Positions 49,660 to 62,703 of a stretch of DNA of 64,000 bases are shown here, piece by piece. The translations under genes were made by a program, and so were the position numbers. The stretch is taken from contig NC_056538.1 of the NCBI RefSeq assembly GCF_910596095.1, forward strand, positions 15,734,501-15,798,500, in the 5' to 3' direction. Position 1 is the stretch's first letter; every line of letters starts with the position of its first letter. This DNA comes from Thunnus maccoyii. Taxonomy: Eukaryota; Chordata; Actinopteri; Scombriformes; Scombridae. The notes below the pieces were generated by a model that ran no database searches, was not told the DNA's origin, and saw nothing but the letters and a program-made list of their open reading frames with translations.

Positions 49660-52600
49660 ACTCATGCCCATATCCTCATTGACCAGGTAAGTTGAAATAA
49701 GCTCTTGAGCGGTCTTCTTTTTCATCTACATTGTGAGACCAGTGGAGAAAGATGCCTTATGGGAGATGTAGTATAGTCAGCCAGCAACTTAAATGTTCAG
49801 TGGCCACTCCTCTGTTGAATCCTGTAGTTGAAACCAGGCTGGTCAGTAAACCTCGTCCTGCCTTTGTTTTTGGTGCAGTAGTGTAAATGAGGTATTTCTG
49901 GCTATTAACTGCCATACAGGAAACGGATCCATTATTTTCAGTGGGTCCATGCGTTCTTGTGCTTTTCTGTCAGTAGTCGTGCCTTTTTTTTTATTGCACC
50001 AGTCTGTGTTTTTAAATACATGCTTATGCTGAGCTTACTTGAGGGTGAGGATTCACGGTGCTTGATTTTGTTGCATGCTGGCAGAATCCTTCAGCTGGAT
50101 GTCGCCTTAAGAATCTGAGTTTGGGATTAATGTGTGCGACGAGTGTGTGCGTATGCTTGATAATCGTAACAATTTCCTTCCAATTTACATGGCTTACATC
50201 TCTCTCTCCCCTCCGTTTTTTTCTTCTGTCTTCTCTTATCCCCCTTCCTCTCTCTGTCACATTTTCTGTTTCTCTCCATCTCTCTCTCTTTCAGTAAGAA
50301 CAGGTTATCTTCAGCTATGAATCCAGTCTACAGCCCTGTTCAGCCTGGCACCCCCTATGGAAACCCTAAGAACATGGCCTTTACAGGTGAGACTAACAGG
50401 CACACACACATCAACCAATTCCTAAACCACTGTAAACCTGTTTCTAAGGAAGGATGCGAGTGAACAAAGTGCATTTTTATAATATCAGTTCTGCTAATAG
50501 CCTCATTATGCTCCTCCTACAAACAGGCATAGGGAGTTAGTCTCAATAGCCAATTTCACAATATTAAAAATAGTTCTTGGAGAAGTAAAAAACAATTTCA
50601 AGGTTATACAGGGGCATGTGTTATAAACCCAGCGCAACCTTTCCTTAACAGCGGTGCGCTTTTGCCCCTCCCTAAAAGCCCAAACTCACTATCAGCCAGG
50701 CTCCAGCACGTTTAGTTCAGCTCACTGCGGTCAAGTGAGCCGTCGTTCGTGAAAACCCGGTCAAGTCAGTTGCTGCTTGGATTTTGATGCACATCTATCC
50801 ATGCTGTTACGGTACCGGTGCTTTGAGTGGCATTTCAGCAATCCTTTCTCACATTTTATATACCAAATAAAAACGACATTATATTACACATCATATATTA
50901 AGTATTTATATTTATCATATTGTTATTATTATAATTACAAGATATTTATTTGTTTTTCAGTTGAATTATATTTAAAGCTCAATAAATACATGATGTTTCC
51001 AAAGTCAGCGAGTAATTGTGTTCAATAATCGTGATCTCAATATTGACCAAAATAATTGTGATTATGATCGTTGCCATAATTGAGCAGCCCTACTCAACAA
51101 TAGTGTTTGCCACTTACTCCTCCCACTGGAGCGCCACTCAGTGCCTATATTTTAACTTTCTGGCTCTAATAACTCACAGAGATGCTAATGAGCAGTTTGC
51201 TCAACCCAGGCTTCAAAATGTAGTACCACACGCTACCAGGGATTTCCTTAAAGAATGCAACAGTGGTGTTGCACCATCATTTCCTACTGTAACATCATCT
51301 TTCCACTTGCAAAACGAGGAGTTAAATGCATGTTGTTCTTGTGCAATTTTAGCATACAAGAAACAAAATGTGCTGGTAGTAAACCGAAAGAGTCTCAGTT
51401 TCAGTGAGGGAAGTGTCCTCAGTGTGCATTTGAACAAAGCAAACTTAAAGTATTCAGTTAAACAGTTTTTTGCCAGAAAAACTTACTGTTCTAATAATGG
51501 ACTAAATCTTAATTCCTAAGTTGAAAAAAATCTACAGTAATTGGTGGGGGGGGAAAAAATCTACAAAACATTAGTGTTCTTAGCATTTTCAGTAGAAGTT
51601 GGAGAAAATCAAGTCAGACAAGAGGAAAGGAAGGTAGGAGATAATAGTTTGAGAAGAGCGAGGTCTTCTCCCGAACATCAATCTCCGTCTGAGGACGCAG
51701 GAGAGAGCAGAGTCGATGCTCTGAGATGGAGTCTCTAAAGGGAGGCTTTTGTCCCAGGTAGAGCAGAGCAGGCGCATAAAGCCGTACAATGACCTGTACA
51801 TGTTATTGTTTACATCAGTACAGGGCTTTTGATTGAATAAAAGCAGCTACAGGCTTTCAGTGCAGTAGATGAAGGACAGGTCGATGAAATGTACCAAGAG
51901 GCTGGTTAAAACCGCTTCTGTTAAAGGCTAGCCAGTGAGCACGTAAGTGGAGCTTGGACAAAGAACCCCCCACCACTACCCCTCAAAAAAACCTTTTTAA
52001 AGAGGGGGAAAAAGGAAGAGACGTCAAGAGCAGCAACAGATGGGGGATCCTGCTTCTTCTTCAGACATGTAATAAATGTTGTGTGAACAGAATAGATGAA
52101 AATGAAAAGATGAGAACAGTAAATTATGGAAAATCAGGATGACAAATAGATACATGAAGAATATTTATTTGAGCAGACATCAATTATTTTAATATTTTAC
52201 CAGCTACTCCATGCTTTTTGCGGATTTGAACCCACCCTCCCTGCTCTTCACACTCTGTACCTTTCCCTCTCTCCAACTCCCTTTTTAATATGTATTTCCG
52301 AAATACACGGCAGAGTTTTAACTGTAGTTCAAAGTTGGCAGCAGGAATGATGAATGTTAACATTATTTATTCGCTACCAAGCTTGCACATTAAATTCCAT
52401 AAGAAGATTTAATGCCGTAAAATGAGAATTCTGGTGTTACTCACTGTAATGCCACATTTACAACTGGTGACATTTTTATGTGAACTAGAATTCCTATTTG
52501 ACAAAATCTATGGAGTCTTTTGCAGGATTATATCCTGGCAGTGTTACATTTTTTCCCCCGTTGGTGCCAGTTAGTCAACAGTCCATCTCATGTGTGTCCA

Positions 52601-55600
52601 CTGATGCGAAAACACTCAACTCAGACATGTTTGAATGATTAAATTGTCAGTAAAAGTAGATTTTCATATGTGAAAATGTGACTGGTGGTAAATGGCCTCT
52701 TCTGAATATAGGAGAATGAACCCTGATATGTATTTCTTAACTAGTTTGACGGTGAGGAGACATAGAGGCAATAATAACATAGTTGGTTATAATTTTAATA
52801 TGGATTTGAGCAAATTCATTCACATTATTTTCATTAACAAAATCACCTTCTGTTGTCCTTCGTTACTGTGTTGAACTAGAAATAGGCTGGTTATACCTGG
52901 TTTGTTTGTATATTTGTTCTTTCAGTTGAGTAACATTGATGGTTTTTAATTATCAGGTTGATTTGTAACCTTGATATTTCAGTGGTAGACTCTCAAACAT
53001 GCAAACTTAAGTGTGAATACAGAACTGTATACAACAAATAAACAACCTACTGTTTTCCAGTAGACATGGTTAACTTTTATCCAGAGTTCATCTGCTACAT
53101 GCTGCAACTGGCTAGGTCGAGTTCAGAGGGGTTGAATGTTACTCAGGTCAACTCATGAATTACTGTTGAAGGTAGGGCTGCAACTACAGATTATTTTAAT
53201 TTCATTATTGATTAATCAGATTTTTGTCTATAAAATGTCAGAAAATAGTGAAAATGATTTGATTTCGCAGAGCCTAAGGTGACATCTTTGAATGTCATGT
53301 TTTGTCCAATTAACAGTCCAAAATCCAAAGATATTCAGTTTAATATCATGTATGACGCAAAAAAGCTTAAAATCATTTTAAAAAATAAAAAATTTAAAAA
53401 AAAAATACTAGAGCAATTATTCAATTATCAGAATAGTTGCTGATTAATTTTCTGTCGATCGACTAATCTGTTTGCAGCAGCTTTATTTGTATTTTATCAG
53501 ACATTAAAAACAGACACAACTTTGCTTCCTTTTAAGCACTAAAAATGAGCTAACAATGACAATACTTAAGGTAAAGAAGAAAAGTGTTTTTATTAGGTGC
53601 GATTCAGTTCATGCTTTTAGTTTTCAATAGTTTCCTTTAGCTTTCAAGTATCAAACTTTCAACACTTTGCTAATCATAAAGAGTGTGTTTTTAAAGGGGC
53701 CGTAACAACATCTGCTGTTTTCCATCTAATACAAGACTCTGGATTAGTGCATAATTGAACAAGTCACTAGAGATTTTGTTAAATCTTTCCAACCATGAAG
53801 TTTCTCCAGCTGTTGAGTTGAGATGATATTGTCTGTTTTTGTTGCATTTGCTATTGACTGCTTTAGTTTTGTTATTTATCCAAATGAGTCGAGAGACTAT
53901 AGTTTCTAAAGTCTCTAAAATGTAATGTTTAGGGCTGCAAATAAGGATTGTTTTCTTGATTGAATGATCTACAGATTATTTTTCAAACTAATTGCTTATT
54001 CATTTCATCTAAACAGTGTCAAAAATGGTAAAAAAGCTAGATCTTCAAATTGCTAGTGTTGACTGACCAGTGGTCCAAAACCCAATTACTCAATTACAAT
54101 TAAATAGAACAAAGAAAAGCATCAAATCCTCAAATTAGAGAAGGGATGATCAGAGAATGTTTGACATTTTTGATGATAAATGACTTTCCTTTTCTTATTA
54201 AAATTGTATGTGAACTGAGTGTTGTAATAAGTTAGAAAATATTGAATTTAAAATGTGAATTTTGTGAATCGACACATTTAGTTTTGTTTACAATGTAGTC
54301 AAAAAGGCTATTTAATCTGTAATCTAATATTCCCTCGAACCTGTAATAAAAAATACAATAAACTCAGCTCAGTCTTTAACTGAGGTATGGCATTGCAGTG
54401 TATATGTGGATGTATATTAGACCTGTTACATGTGACTGTAGGTCAACTTACAGCAGCCGATTGCACCCACAGCTAGATATAGCAAAGGCTCAAGGCTACA
54501 GAACAGAAAGTCTGTGAGATTGACTGCCAATAATAGCAAACCGTTAGCAGCACTTTGCTCACCAACATTCTTTCTCTTAGTCTCCTGCTTTTCTCCTGTC
54601 TTCTTTGTCTAACTCGCATCTCCCATCAGGAAAGCTTTTCTCAGGTCAAATCAGCTTTGTCTGCTTGGCATGTAATTGATGACGCACAAGTGCGTTGTGT
54701 GTGCGTGCACCCCCTTGCACGTGTCTGTGTGCATTGCTAATGTTTCTGAATTTATCTCCTCCCACACCATATTGGCAGGTGTGTCTCGTCTGCCAGATTG
54801 GTGTATGTGAGACACATTCAGCCGACTGTGCTATTGGCGCAGACATTTTTTTTAATGAGCGCCATCTGTGCACATCCTGCTCCAAACCAAATACAGCCCT
54901 ACCTGTGTGTTGGTTTGTGTCTGTGGTCCTCAGATGCCTCTGTTTGTTAATCTACACTTCCTGATACCTTTTTCTGTCACTCATCTGTGATGTGTCCAGC
55001 AGGCTATCCAGGGGGTTATCCTGCCACGGCTCCCACCTATACACCCAACCTCTATCAAACAGGCAGTCCTGGGTATCCACCAGGTGAGCTCTAACACACA
55101 CATCCAGATACATACACACAGGCCATTTGATGATTCTGTTCATATTTAACGAGGAAATTTCTAGGGAATTAAAAAGCTGTCAGTTTACCCAGTTTTTACA
55201 GTTGATTAGTGGGATTTTGTCATCTTTCAAGGAAAAAAAAATCTTGGATATACACACAACAAATATGGCAACGAGTTAAGGGGAATCCATTGAAGTTTTG
55301 TGTTAGGGGTATCACACAGACACACTGGTATATGCAGATTATCATTACAACAACCAATCATCACATTTTAATGACTGCACTACAAGCATGTGTGTTTTTA
55401 TTCTGTCTGCTCTTTGTGTCGGGTTCTCTGTAGGTGTTTGGGTATATATGACACTCTTTGTTTCTTTGTACAAAACAAAATAGAAAAATGTAAAGATACA
55501 GAGCAGAATTATAAAGGGTTAAAACATAAGGAAAGAATCCCTTTGAGAAGTAGGTGTCATATTTCAGGAGTAAATAACTATATAAACAACAATCATGCAA

Positions 55601-58600
55601 CAGTCATCTGTGCAAACCTAATTCTACAACACTGTTATGGATGTAAATTCACAATAAAAAACACACAAAGTGTTGCCAAAGAAGAGTTCCCTAAAAAATT
55701 TAAAAAGAAATAAAATGGATTGAGCTCCCAATTCGAGGAGCAAGGTAACACATTTTAAATTGGGCATTTTAAGCTGATGACTTTTCCTGGTTTGGTAGCT
55801 ATGAATAGTGCCAAGGTTGCTGTAATAATCATTAAAGTTTTAAAATAATAATGTATAAACTGAACAACCTATACATTTGTCTCAGAATATGTTAATCATG
55901 CTGATGAGTAACCACTGAATCCCAATTAAGACTCTGAAAATCAATCGAGTAATGTGTTGGTGTGGAATGAAAGTTACTCAGCGTTTAGGATGAGACTTTG
56001 CTAACTCTTGATATGCTGAATAAATTACACACTGATGGAATATAATTTCAAGTCAAGAGGATCCATTACTGCTGCTGCTTTATATTGCTGCATGATGATG
56101 CATTGAATGTATCCGTTAATTATGCATCATTATCCTAAAGCAAATGTTTTCCTACATTTTTAATAAGTTATTTGTGAATAATATACCAGCGTTGCCTAGA
56201 AAAAAATTCATGTAACACTACAATCACTCTTGCTTCTCTTTAATCACAATTTGTTGTGAGTCAGTCAGAAGGTCGTTTAGAGCTGCACACCGGTTGCATT
56301 AATGTGAAGGCAGCGTGGATTAAAAGTGATCCCGGACTAAAGAGCATTGATGGTGAAGGAATGGGAAGCTAGCCAGTAACAGCTGCCAGTGGCCGTATAG
56401 CAGCAGATAGGTACTCTGCTGGGGTTCAGTGTCTGGTCCCAATAGCAGATGGGAATAACAGTTGTCTCAGTGCTTTCCAGACACGGTGTGTCTGTATTGA
56501 TATAGATAGTTTAGTGCAGCGGGGTCTTGAACTTTTTAGCCTAAAAACCCAGATTGAGTGAACACAACCTCACTTGGGTCTTTTGTCATGAACACTGTTA
56601 TTTGGGGATATTCCAGAAATAGTAGGAGGACACAGTTTGGATCCAAAAACAAAGGAGTACTACTATATTGCTATTGTCAAAGGAGCTGATCATTGGTGGT
56701 GAGTCAGTTTTATAAAGAGATTTGTTAATTTGTTCGCTCAAAGCATCTTAGTGAATACCTAAACCAAAAATCTAAAGGTACCGAAGAGGTGGAAAGACAC
56801 TAAGGAGACTTCTACAAGGACAAACTCAATATGAAACCATTTCAGTCAAGTGTAATCAACAACATCGGGTACACAAACCGAAGAAACTTAGCAAAATACA
56901 GTAAAAACACATGATTGATGAACTGACCATGTGAAGACAAAAGGAAAAATCGAATAATCTGGAACATCGGTGTGAAAAATAAAGGAATAATAAATTGGTA
57001 CTGTCGATAAGATGTTTTTCCAAATGGATTTTGAAGACAATGAAGTTGGTGACACAAAAGATGAGAGAGGGATCTCTGTTTTATGCTAGAATAGTAAAAA
57101 AAAAAAACAATTAAGTGAAAATAAAGTGCTTTGAAGCCCAAAAAGAAAATGAGTGATGTCTTGAGATTGATTTTAAAAAAATGCTTAGTTTTTGGAAACC
57201 ATGGTGAATAGTTACTAGACTTGGTTCCTTTTGTGAAGAAATTATGCTGAATTTTAAGTATCTTACCAACGTAGGATGGGTTTGTAGATTTCATCTGTGC
57301 TGCTTTTGAAGCCCCTCGCCTCTTGTCCCCTCCCCCAGTGTTGTTTTATCTTTTGGGAGTCTAACAAAATATCTGCTATTCTTTGGCACCCAGCTTTCTT
57401 CCAACTGAAGTGTACCTAATTATTGAGTTTAAATCAGCAGCAGTAATGTTTCTCTCTAAATGTATAGTGAGATTAAAATATGCGTATCTAGACAAGAATC
57501 AATCTGAAACCAGCCAGCCGTGGTCTGATTTAGAAACGTGTCTTGGTCAATGTCATTATATCTCAAGACCATTGAATAGACAAACTGTTTTTCTATCAGC
57601 AGGGCTTTTGTGTAATTGTCACACACCATTGTCCTCTAATGCCCTGCATGCATGTTAGAGCAAAGAATGTGTGTGTGCATACTCACACACACACACACAC
57701 ACACACACTTTTAGACACACATAGCAGCTCCAGCATCTCTTTGTTCCCTTGTCCTTGTGTGAGAGAAGCGCTTTCATAAGCTCCGCAGCAGCACTAGCTA
57801 GTAGCATGTTTGACCTTCAGGCTCCTCCGAGTGGCGGATCAGTGGAACTGCAGCCAGCAGCAAACAAGAATGCAGATGCCTTCACTCTGCTTTTCAATCA
57901 GTCATGTTGGGCTTGTTAAAAGGTGGATACGTTTAAATCATGTTATAATGGTGTGTTTCTGTGGGTTTCACAGCCTGCTTTAATGAATTTGGACCATTAA
58001 AAGGTGAATATACTCCATATACATTGACTACACAAGTACTGTCTTCAGCAGTTAACAATACAAATATGCCATCTTCAAAGGTCATGGTAAAACTGGCTGA
58101 ATGAGGTTTTTTTAAGATGCACAAACTCAAACACAGCACAAAATGTTGTTTAGAGACTTCCGTGACAAGACGGCACCAGTCCCCCATCTGGTGGATTGTG
58201 TAGGTAATGAAAATAATAAAACAACACATTGTTGTAGAGGGGATTTTCATGTTTTTGAGGCAAATTGGTATGAATATGTAGGTTACTCATTTGGTTTCTA
58301 TTGCTCCCCATAAATCCCTGATATTGTTTTGTGGTTGATTCATATTGTTGGCTCATATCTTCCCTTGGTATACCATATCTAAATACAATATTAAACAGTC
58401 ATCCCACTGAGGTTCAGTTCAGAATTGCCTTTTGGGTTGGTGGTGACATGCTGCATTGTAAGAAACTAAAAAAAAAAAATTTAAAAAAAGTCTTAAAAGG
58501 AGGGGTTGTTTGAAGTGATGATGGTTTAGGGTGAGTTTTTTTTTTCAGGCAGCTCATCAAATTGCAGACAGACACAGTTAGCAATTAGCTGGTAGTGGAA

Positions 58601-60447
58601 CATTTAGCAGCTAAAGAGTTGGTGGAGAGCAGAAAATCACTTATTGCAAACAAAATCTCATTCAATTAGTAAATCACTCTAATTTATTTCTAACTTTTCT
58701 CCCTTATTTTTCCTTATTTTAGGATATACTCCAGCAGGCACCCCATACAAAGTGCCCCCTACTCAGTCAAATGGAGCGCCCCCTCCCTACACCCCGACCC
58801 CCACCCCATACCCGACAGCTATGTACCCCATCCGCAGTGCCTACCCTCAGCAGAACATATACGCACAGGTAAGGATACGGGATACTCGGTCCTTCTCTGC
58901 TGACAAATGTTAATCAGGGTTTGTTGTCTTTGACCTGTTCAACTGCCACTTCGCTTTAGTAAATGCTGTTATGTTGCCTGGACAGTTGATGATATTTTAA
59001 GGCACATTAAAAAACAGTCTGGTCTGTCATCTTTGCAATAGTTTAATTTTCAGGAAACCATTCGGCTCTAAAGACAGTCACTTTTGTGTTATGTGCAACA
59101 GTGTTAGGTATTAACTGTGGTTTAATCAAGGATGAAGAATTCTTTGAATGTTAATGTTGTTTTGTGTTGAGAATCAAGTTTTTCAGTTGTCTTAAGCTAA
59201 GCTAAAGACCTCCAAAACCTAAAACTTGAGAAAAAAAATAACAACACATTCATGTTTGTGCTTCCACAGCATCTGACAGATTGGACTAAGTAGACTGACA
59301 GGAGATTTTAAAAGCACTGGCTTAGTTTGAGATGCAGTTACGCACGGCAAGACAAAAGAGCAATCATGTTCTGCATAATTTACTGCTGTACGACTGTGCA
59401 AAAAAATTGAACAGAAGGATGAAAAGAGGAGAGGCAGGAAGAGAGATGGAAAGTACCAGAAAGGCAAGATGCCCAAAGCAGTGATAGTCTGCTGAGTGTT
59501 GGATTTCTACTTTTCTGAAACTGTTTCTGCTGTAGGGATGCAGATAAAGTCCCAGAGTCCCATCAAAGGATCCTGCGGTGCCAATTGACCAATAGTAGAT
59601 TAAATGTCCTCAAATAAATATTTAAATTTTGTAATAAGCTTTCTATATCATTCACCCTCTGCCTCATCAACTGTCCTGACTGTTTCAACAGGGAGCGTAC
59701 TATACCCAACCAGTGTATGCGGCCCAGCCACACGTGATCCATCACACCACCGTGGTGCAGCCCAACAGCATCCCCTCCACAGCCCTGTACCCTGCCCCCG
59801 TCCCTGTACCTGCTCCTCGCAACAACGGCATGGCTGCCATGGGGATGGTAGCTGGGACAACCATGGCCATGAGTGCAGGTACCACCAGAAACATTAACTC
59901 CAAATATTTTGTCATTTCAGGTTTTATTGGCAGTAATGTTTTAACTATTTATTTTGAGAGAGAAGCTTTCATATGTCAGATTTTATGTGCTTGGCAGGTT
60001 CAGGTCAGCATACCATATAAAGATGTTTATAAATAGATTTTTGACATTCAATTATCCAGCCAACGTCTTTTAGTGGGAAATTTATTGGTACAAGGTCAGT
60101 AGAAAAGTATTTTATTTAGCAATGGAGTAAATTCAGATGTCATATCTGATGTAAAAAAAAGAAAAATGCTTGAAAAATGAGGGAAAATATTCAAAAATAC
60201 TTGAATAGATCTAAAAAATGATTATGATGTTGTTGTTTCTCTCTCTCTCTGTAATCGAGCCTTCCTCACTGTTCAGCAGATGGATTCATAAATGACTAAA
60301 ACTCATAGTTAATGGTGTCATTAACTTCCTGTAGGGACCCTGCTGACAACGCCCCAGCACGCCCCGATCGGAGCACACCCAGTTACTGTGCCAACCTACA
60401 GGCCCCAAGGGACACCTGGGTACAGCTACGTACCGCCTCACTGGTAG
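49469..60447 (+). CDS. FAM168A: FAM168A (six exons with coding potential, complete; start codon uncertain)
   Basis: Exons: 49469-49576, 50295-50386, 55003-55083, 58723-58868, 59692-59878 and 60335-60447. The familiar start [20 protein letters not shown] at 50317 gives 198 residues. An in-frame ATG at 49515 in the previous exon, in strong Kozak context, would add 28 residues ([20 protein letters not shown] + SKNRLSSA). Matches to FAM168[26 protein letters not shown], the block around [38 protein letters not shown] and C-terminal [13 protein letters not shown] and PPHW favour FAM168A over FAM168B. The protein is Pro/Tyr-rich and low in predicted structure. Family knowledge: human FAM168A (TCRP1) was reported to stabilise DNA polymerase beta and to affect cisplatin resistance. 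It is shorter than the about 244-residue human form; I saw no counterpart of the extra segment I recall between the exons ending 55083 and starting 58723. Confidence 0.93.
49592..49657. repeat. (CA)n microsatellite just inside FAM168A intron 2
   Basis: Short CA run at 49592-49600, then about 27 units at 49603-49657. It starts 15 bases after the donor at 49577. CA-repeat RNA is a known hnRNP L target. Confidence 0.95.
53173..53481 (+). mobile_element. hAT-like MITE copy in FAM168A intron 3
   Basis: Begins 'tagggctgcaactacagat', carries 'aaaatgtcagaaaatagtga' and 'ttttgtccaattaacagtcc', ends near 'ctaatctgtttgcagcag'. No clear duplication. Confidence 0.65.
53930..54280 (+). mobile_element. hAT-like MITE copy in FAM168A intron 3 (diverged)
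   Basis: Starts 'tagggctgcaaataagga', with 'gtgtcaaaaatggtaaaaaa' and 'gaccagtggtccaaaaccca' inside. Right end approximate. Confidence 0.55.
55084..58722 (+). other. FAM168A intron 4
   Basis: Contains (CA)n at about 57684-57709 and AT-rich unique sequence. No exon recognised by eye, including the human-type extra segment. The branch region of the next acceptor is strongly T-rich ('cttatttttccttatttta'). Confidence 0.5.
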
Positions 60448-60461
60448 AGCCCACCCATCAT

Positions 60462-60752
60462 GTGAGTGTCTGCACCTCCCGCTGTCCGCTTTCTCTTCTT
60501 TGAGATGTTCCTCGCCACCCCAATTTTCTCTCCTCCATCTGTTTCCTCCTGTCTCCCCGACCCCTCCTCCTCCTCCTCCTCCTCCTCCTCCTTTTTCATT
60601 CCTTTTTTTTTTTTTTTTTTTTTGTTCATGTGTTGTCTCTTTGACTTGAACAAACTGTGCCGCCTCACATCCCCCCCCCCCCTGTTCTTTAGAGGTCTGA
60701 GGCGCTCTTAAATCAATCACCAATGTGTACCTTCGCTCTTCTTTCCCACCAG
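60462..60752 (+). other. Candidate 3' UTR intron of FAM168A
   Basis: Donor GTGAGT at 60462-60467 and acceptor 'tttcccaccag' ending at 60752, with long pyrimidine stretches between. The following sequence is high in complexity compared with the removed part. RNA reads would confirm. Confidence 0.45.
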
Positions 60753-62697
60753 ATCTGGAGTCCACCATCGTATGCAACTGCTCAAATCTTACACGGGCTC
60801 CCTATGGTAACCATGGGAACTCGGCACCTGTCTGCAAGAACAAAACTAAAGTGCAACAGCCACTTTACCATTATTGTTATTGTTATTATGCGACATTCTC
60901 TAACGTTTTTACAAAAGCTGCTTTTATTTTTTCTTTTTTCTCTGTTCATTTGCCAACCAGTCATTACCTTATTTTTTACGGTTGTTTTTTTTTTTTTTTT
61001 TTTTTTTTTAATGATTTTTTTTTCTTTCCTCATTTTCTTTTGCTGTGTCTGTCATCGGAACTCCAGAAGGACTCTTGACCAATCACGGGTGTCGGTTGCT
61101 CCTGTTTGTGTTGTGCTGGTGTGTGTGGTCCTGCCTGCTGCTCAGTTGGCTGGAAAATATCGGGCACTTATTCCTCATTATCATCTCCATCAGTCACTAC
61201 AAAGATTTATTGACTTATGCTGCCAAATTTTCTAACGACTAGATATCAGCACAGGGTTTTAACACAATTAGGATTTTTTTTTTGTTTCGTTTTGTTTTTT
61301 GCAGGTTATTTAATTTTTAATATACTCTCTTTTTACCACACCCAGTTGAATGACCTTTGCTTTTTTCCTGTAGACTTTTTCCTACTTTTGTTCCTCTTCT
61401 TCATCCTTTTTTTTATCCACTTTGTTTCATTTTCAGTTTAATCTGTCGTCTTCCAGCACATTAGCTGTCTGTCCGGCAGTAGTCAGTATGTCATCCCTGT
61501 TGTTATGTCTCCATATGAGTGCTGTGTCACTATGAACAGAGCACTTACCAACCATTATCCCATCCTGCTGCGTGTCCCACTGTGTCCACATTAGCATAAT
61601 ATCCAGTGTACACTAAGGAAACATCACCTACTTCATGCTACATACTATGCAGGCTAGTATGTTGTGACACTATTGAAATCTTAATCTAGCTAGAGAACAT
61701 TTTGGGGTCGTCCGGGTCATGTCAGCTTTTTATGTGGTTAGCGTAGGTCAAAACATTTAGAAAATGTAAAAATATTTATGATAACCGTGTCAACAGCATG
61801 GGTGGTCGTGCACACTTTCACACACATACACGCAAGCATGAACACGCGCAGGGGCTCCTGCGGCGTGTCGGAAACACACGATCACTTAGTGGCACTTACT
61901 GTACAGTACCTCCAGTTATGTCGTTACTGATCAATACATACATACACACACAAGCAAACACACACACACACACACAACATGGATCCTAGGGGTGTGCATG
62001 GCAGACACAGCCAGCAGAGAAGGAGTTTAAAGGGATTGTGTTGGCAGCGGGAGAAGAGAGCAGGATGAGACAGAGAGAGCAGACAAGGGAGGAGGAGGAG
62101 GAGGAAGAAGAGGAGGAGACGACAACGTGGTCACAGTCATTTCATTTCAAGGCACAAGAAATTTGAGTTTGTGACATCTCACCTGCAAGAGACTGCACAG
62201 ACACATTGCTGTTTGCACTACATGTGTTGTACTGTGGTTTCTCACTGTGATTATGTCGTCTTCTCCTTCTCTCTCCCAGAAGAGGACCAATAACCAAACA
62301 CTCAACAAACAGAAAGTCAGACTCTGTGCATACAGTTTAAAAAATGGACAAGTTGAATACATGGGCCCGGCGGCTGGAAAGGATTTAATCCTTTAGTTCT
62401 GCAGTAACATCTGGATGCTTGTGCAAGCAGGAAATTGTGTCCAACCAGGCGGCTGCAGTGTGTGTACACATGGTCCATGTCATAAGGATGTTTTATTGTC
62501 AGAATTTAGGTCAAAAATTACAGTTATGGGCACTCCTCTGTGAGAGTGCACGAGCCAAATCAGAATACTAGTATCACAAAAGTGCAGTGGGGGTGCAGTG
62601 TCACTCAGTCACTTGCTTTTAAACCAGTTCGGTCCTTCTTGGGGGGGTCAGGAGCAAAGCAGCACGATCCCACCAGGGGCTTTTAGTAGTTTTTATG

Positions 62698-62703
62698 AAT
62701 AAA
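62698..62703 (+). promoter_or_regulatory. Candidate FAM168A polyadenylation signal
   Basis: AATAAA about 2.25 kb after the stop; a second at 63174-63179. A long 3' UTR fits the family, but the site used is unknown. Confidence 0.35.

Larger units (their letters stand above)
50387..55002 (+). other. FAM168A intron 3
   Basis: No coding exon recognised. Holds repeat-like sequence at 50500-51500 including 'ataattgtgattatgatcgt' and 'gagcagccctact' at 51043-51095, and two hAT-like MITE copies at 53173 and 53930. Confidence 0.55.

Noticed and set aside
51016-51519. 167-codon plus-strand ORF in FAM168A intron 3
   Set aside because: Begins inside repeat-like sequence; composition and lack of any recognised motif suggest a chance ORF in repeat-derived DNA.
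56842-57294. 150-codon minus-strand ORF in FAM168A intron 4
   Set aside because: AT-rich Phe/Ile/Leu-rich translation typical of chance ORFs; no relative recognised.
55084-58722. Search for the extra FAM168A exon recalled from the human protein
   Set aside because: No stretch resembling it was seen by eye; too uncertain to annotate as present or as a true loss.
60723-61235. 170-codon ORF downstream of the FAM168A stop
   Set aside because: Built largely from T tracts (poly-Phe) in the 3' UTR; no conserved domain seen.
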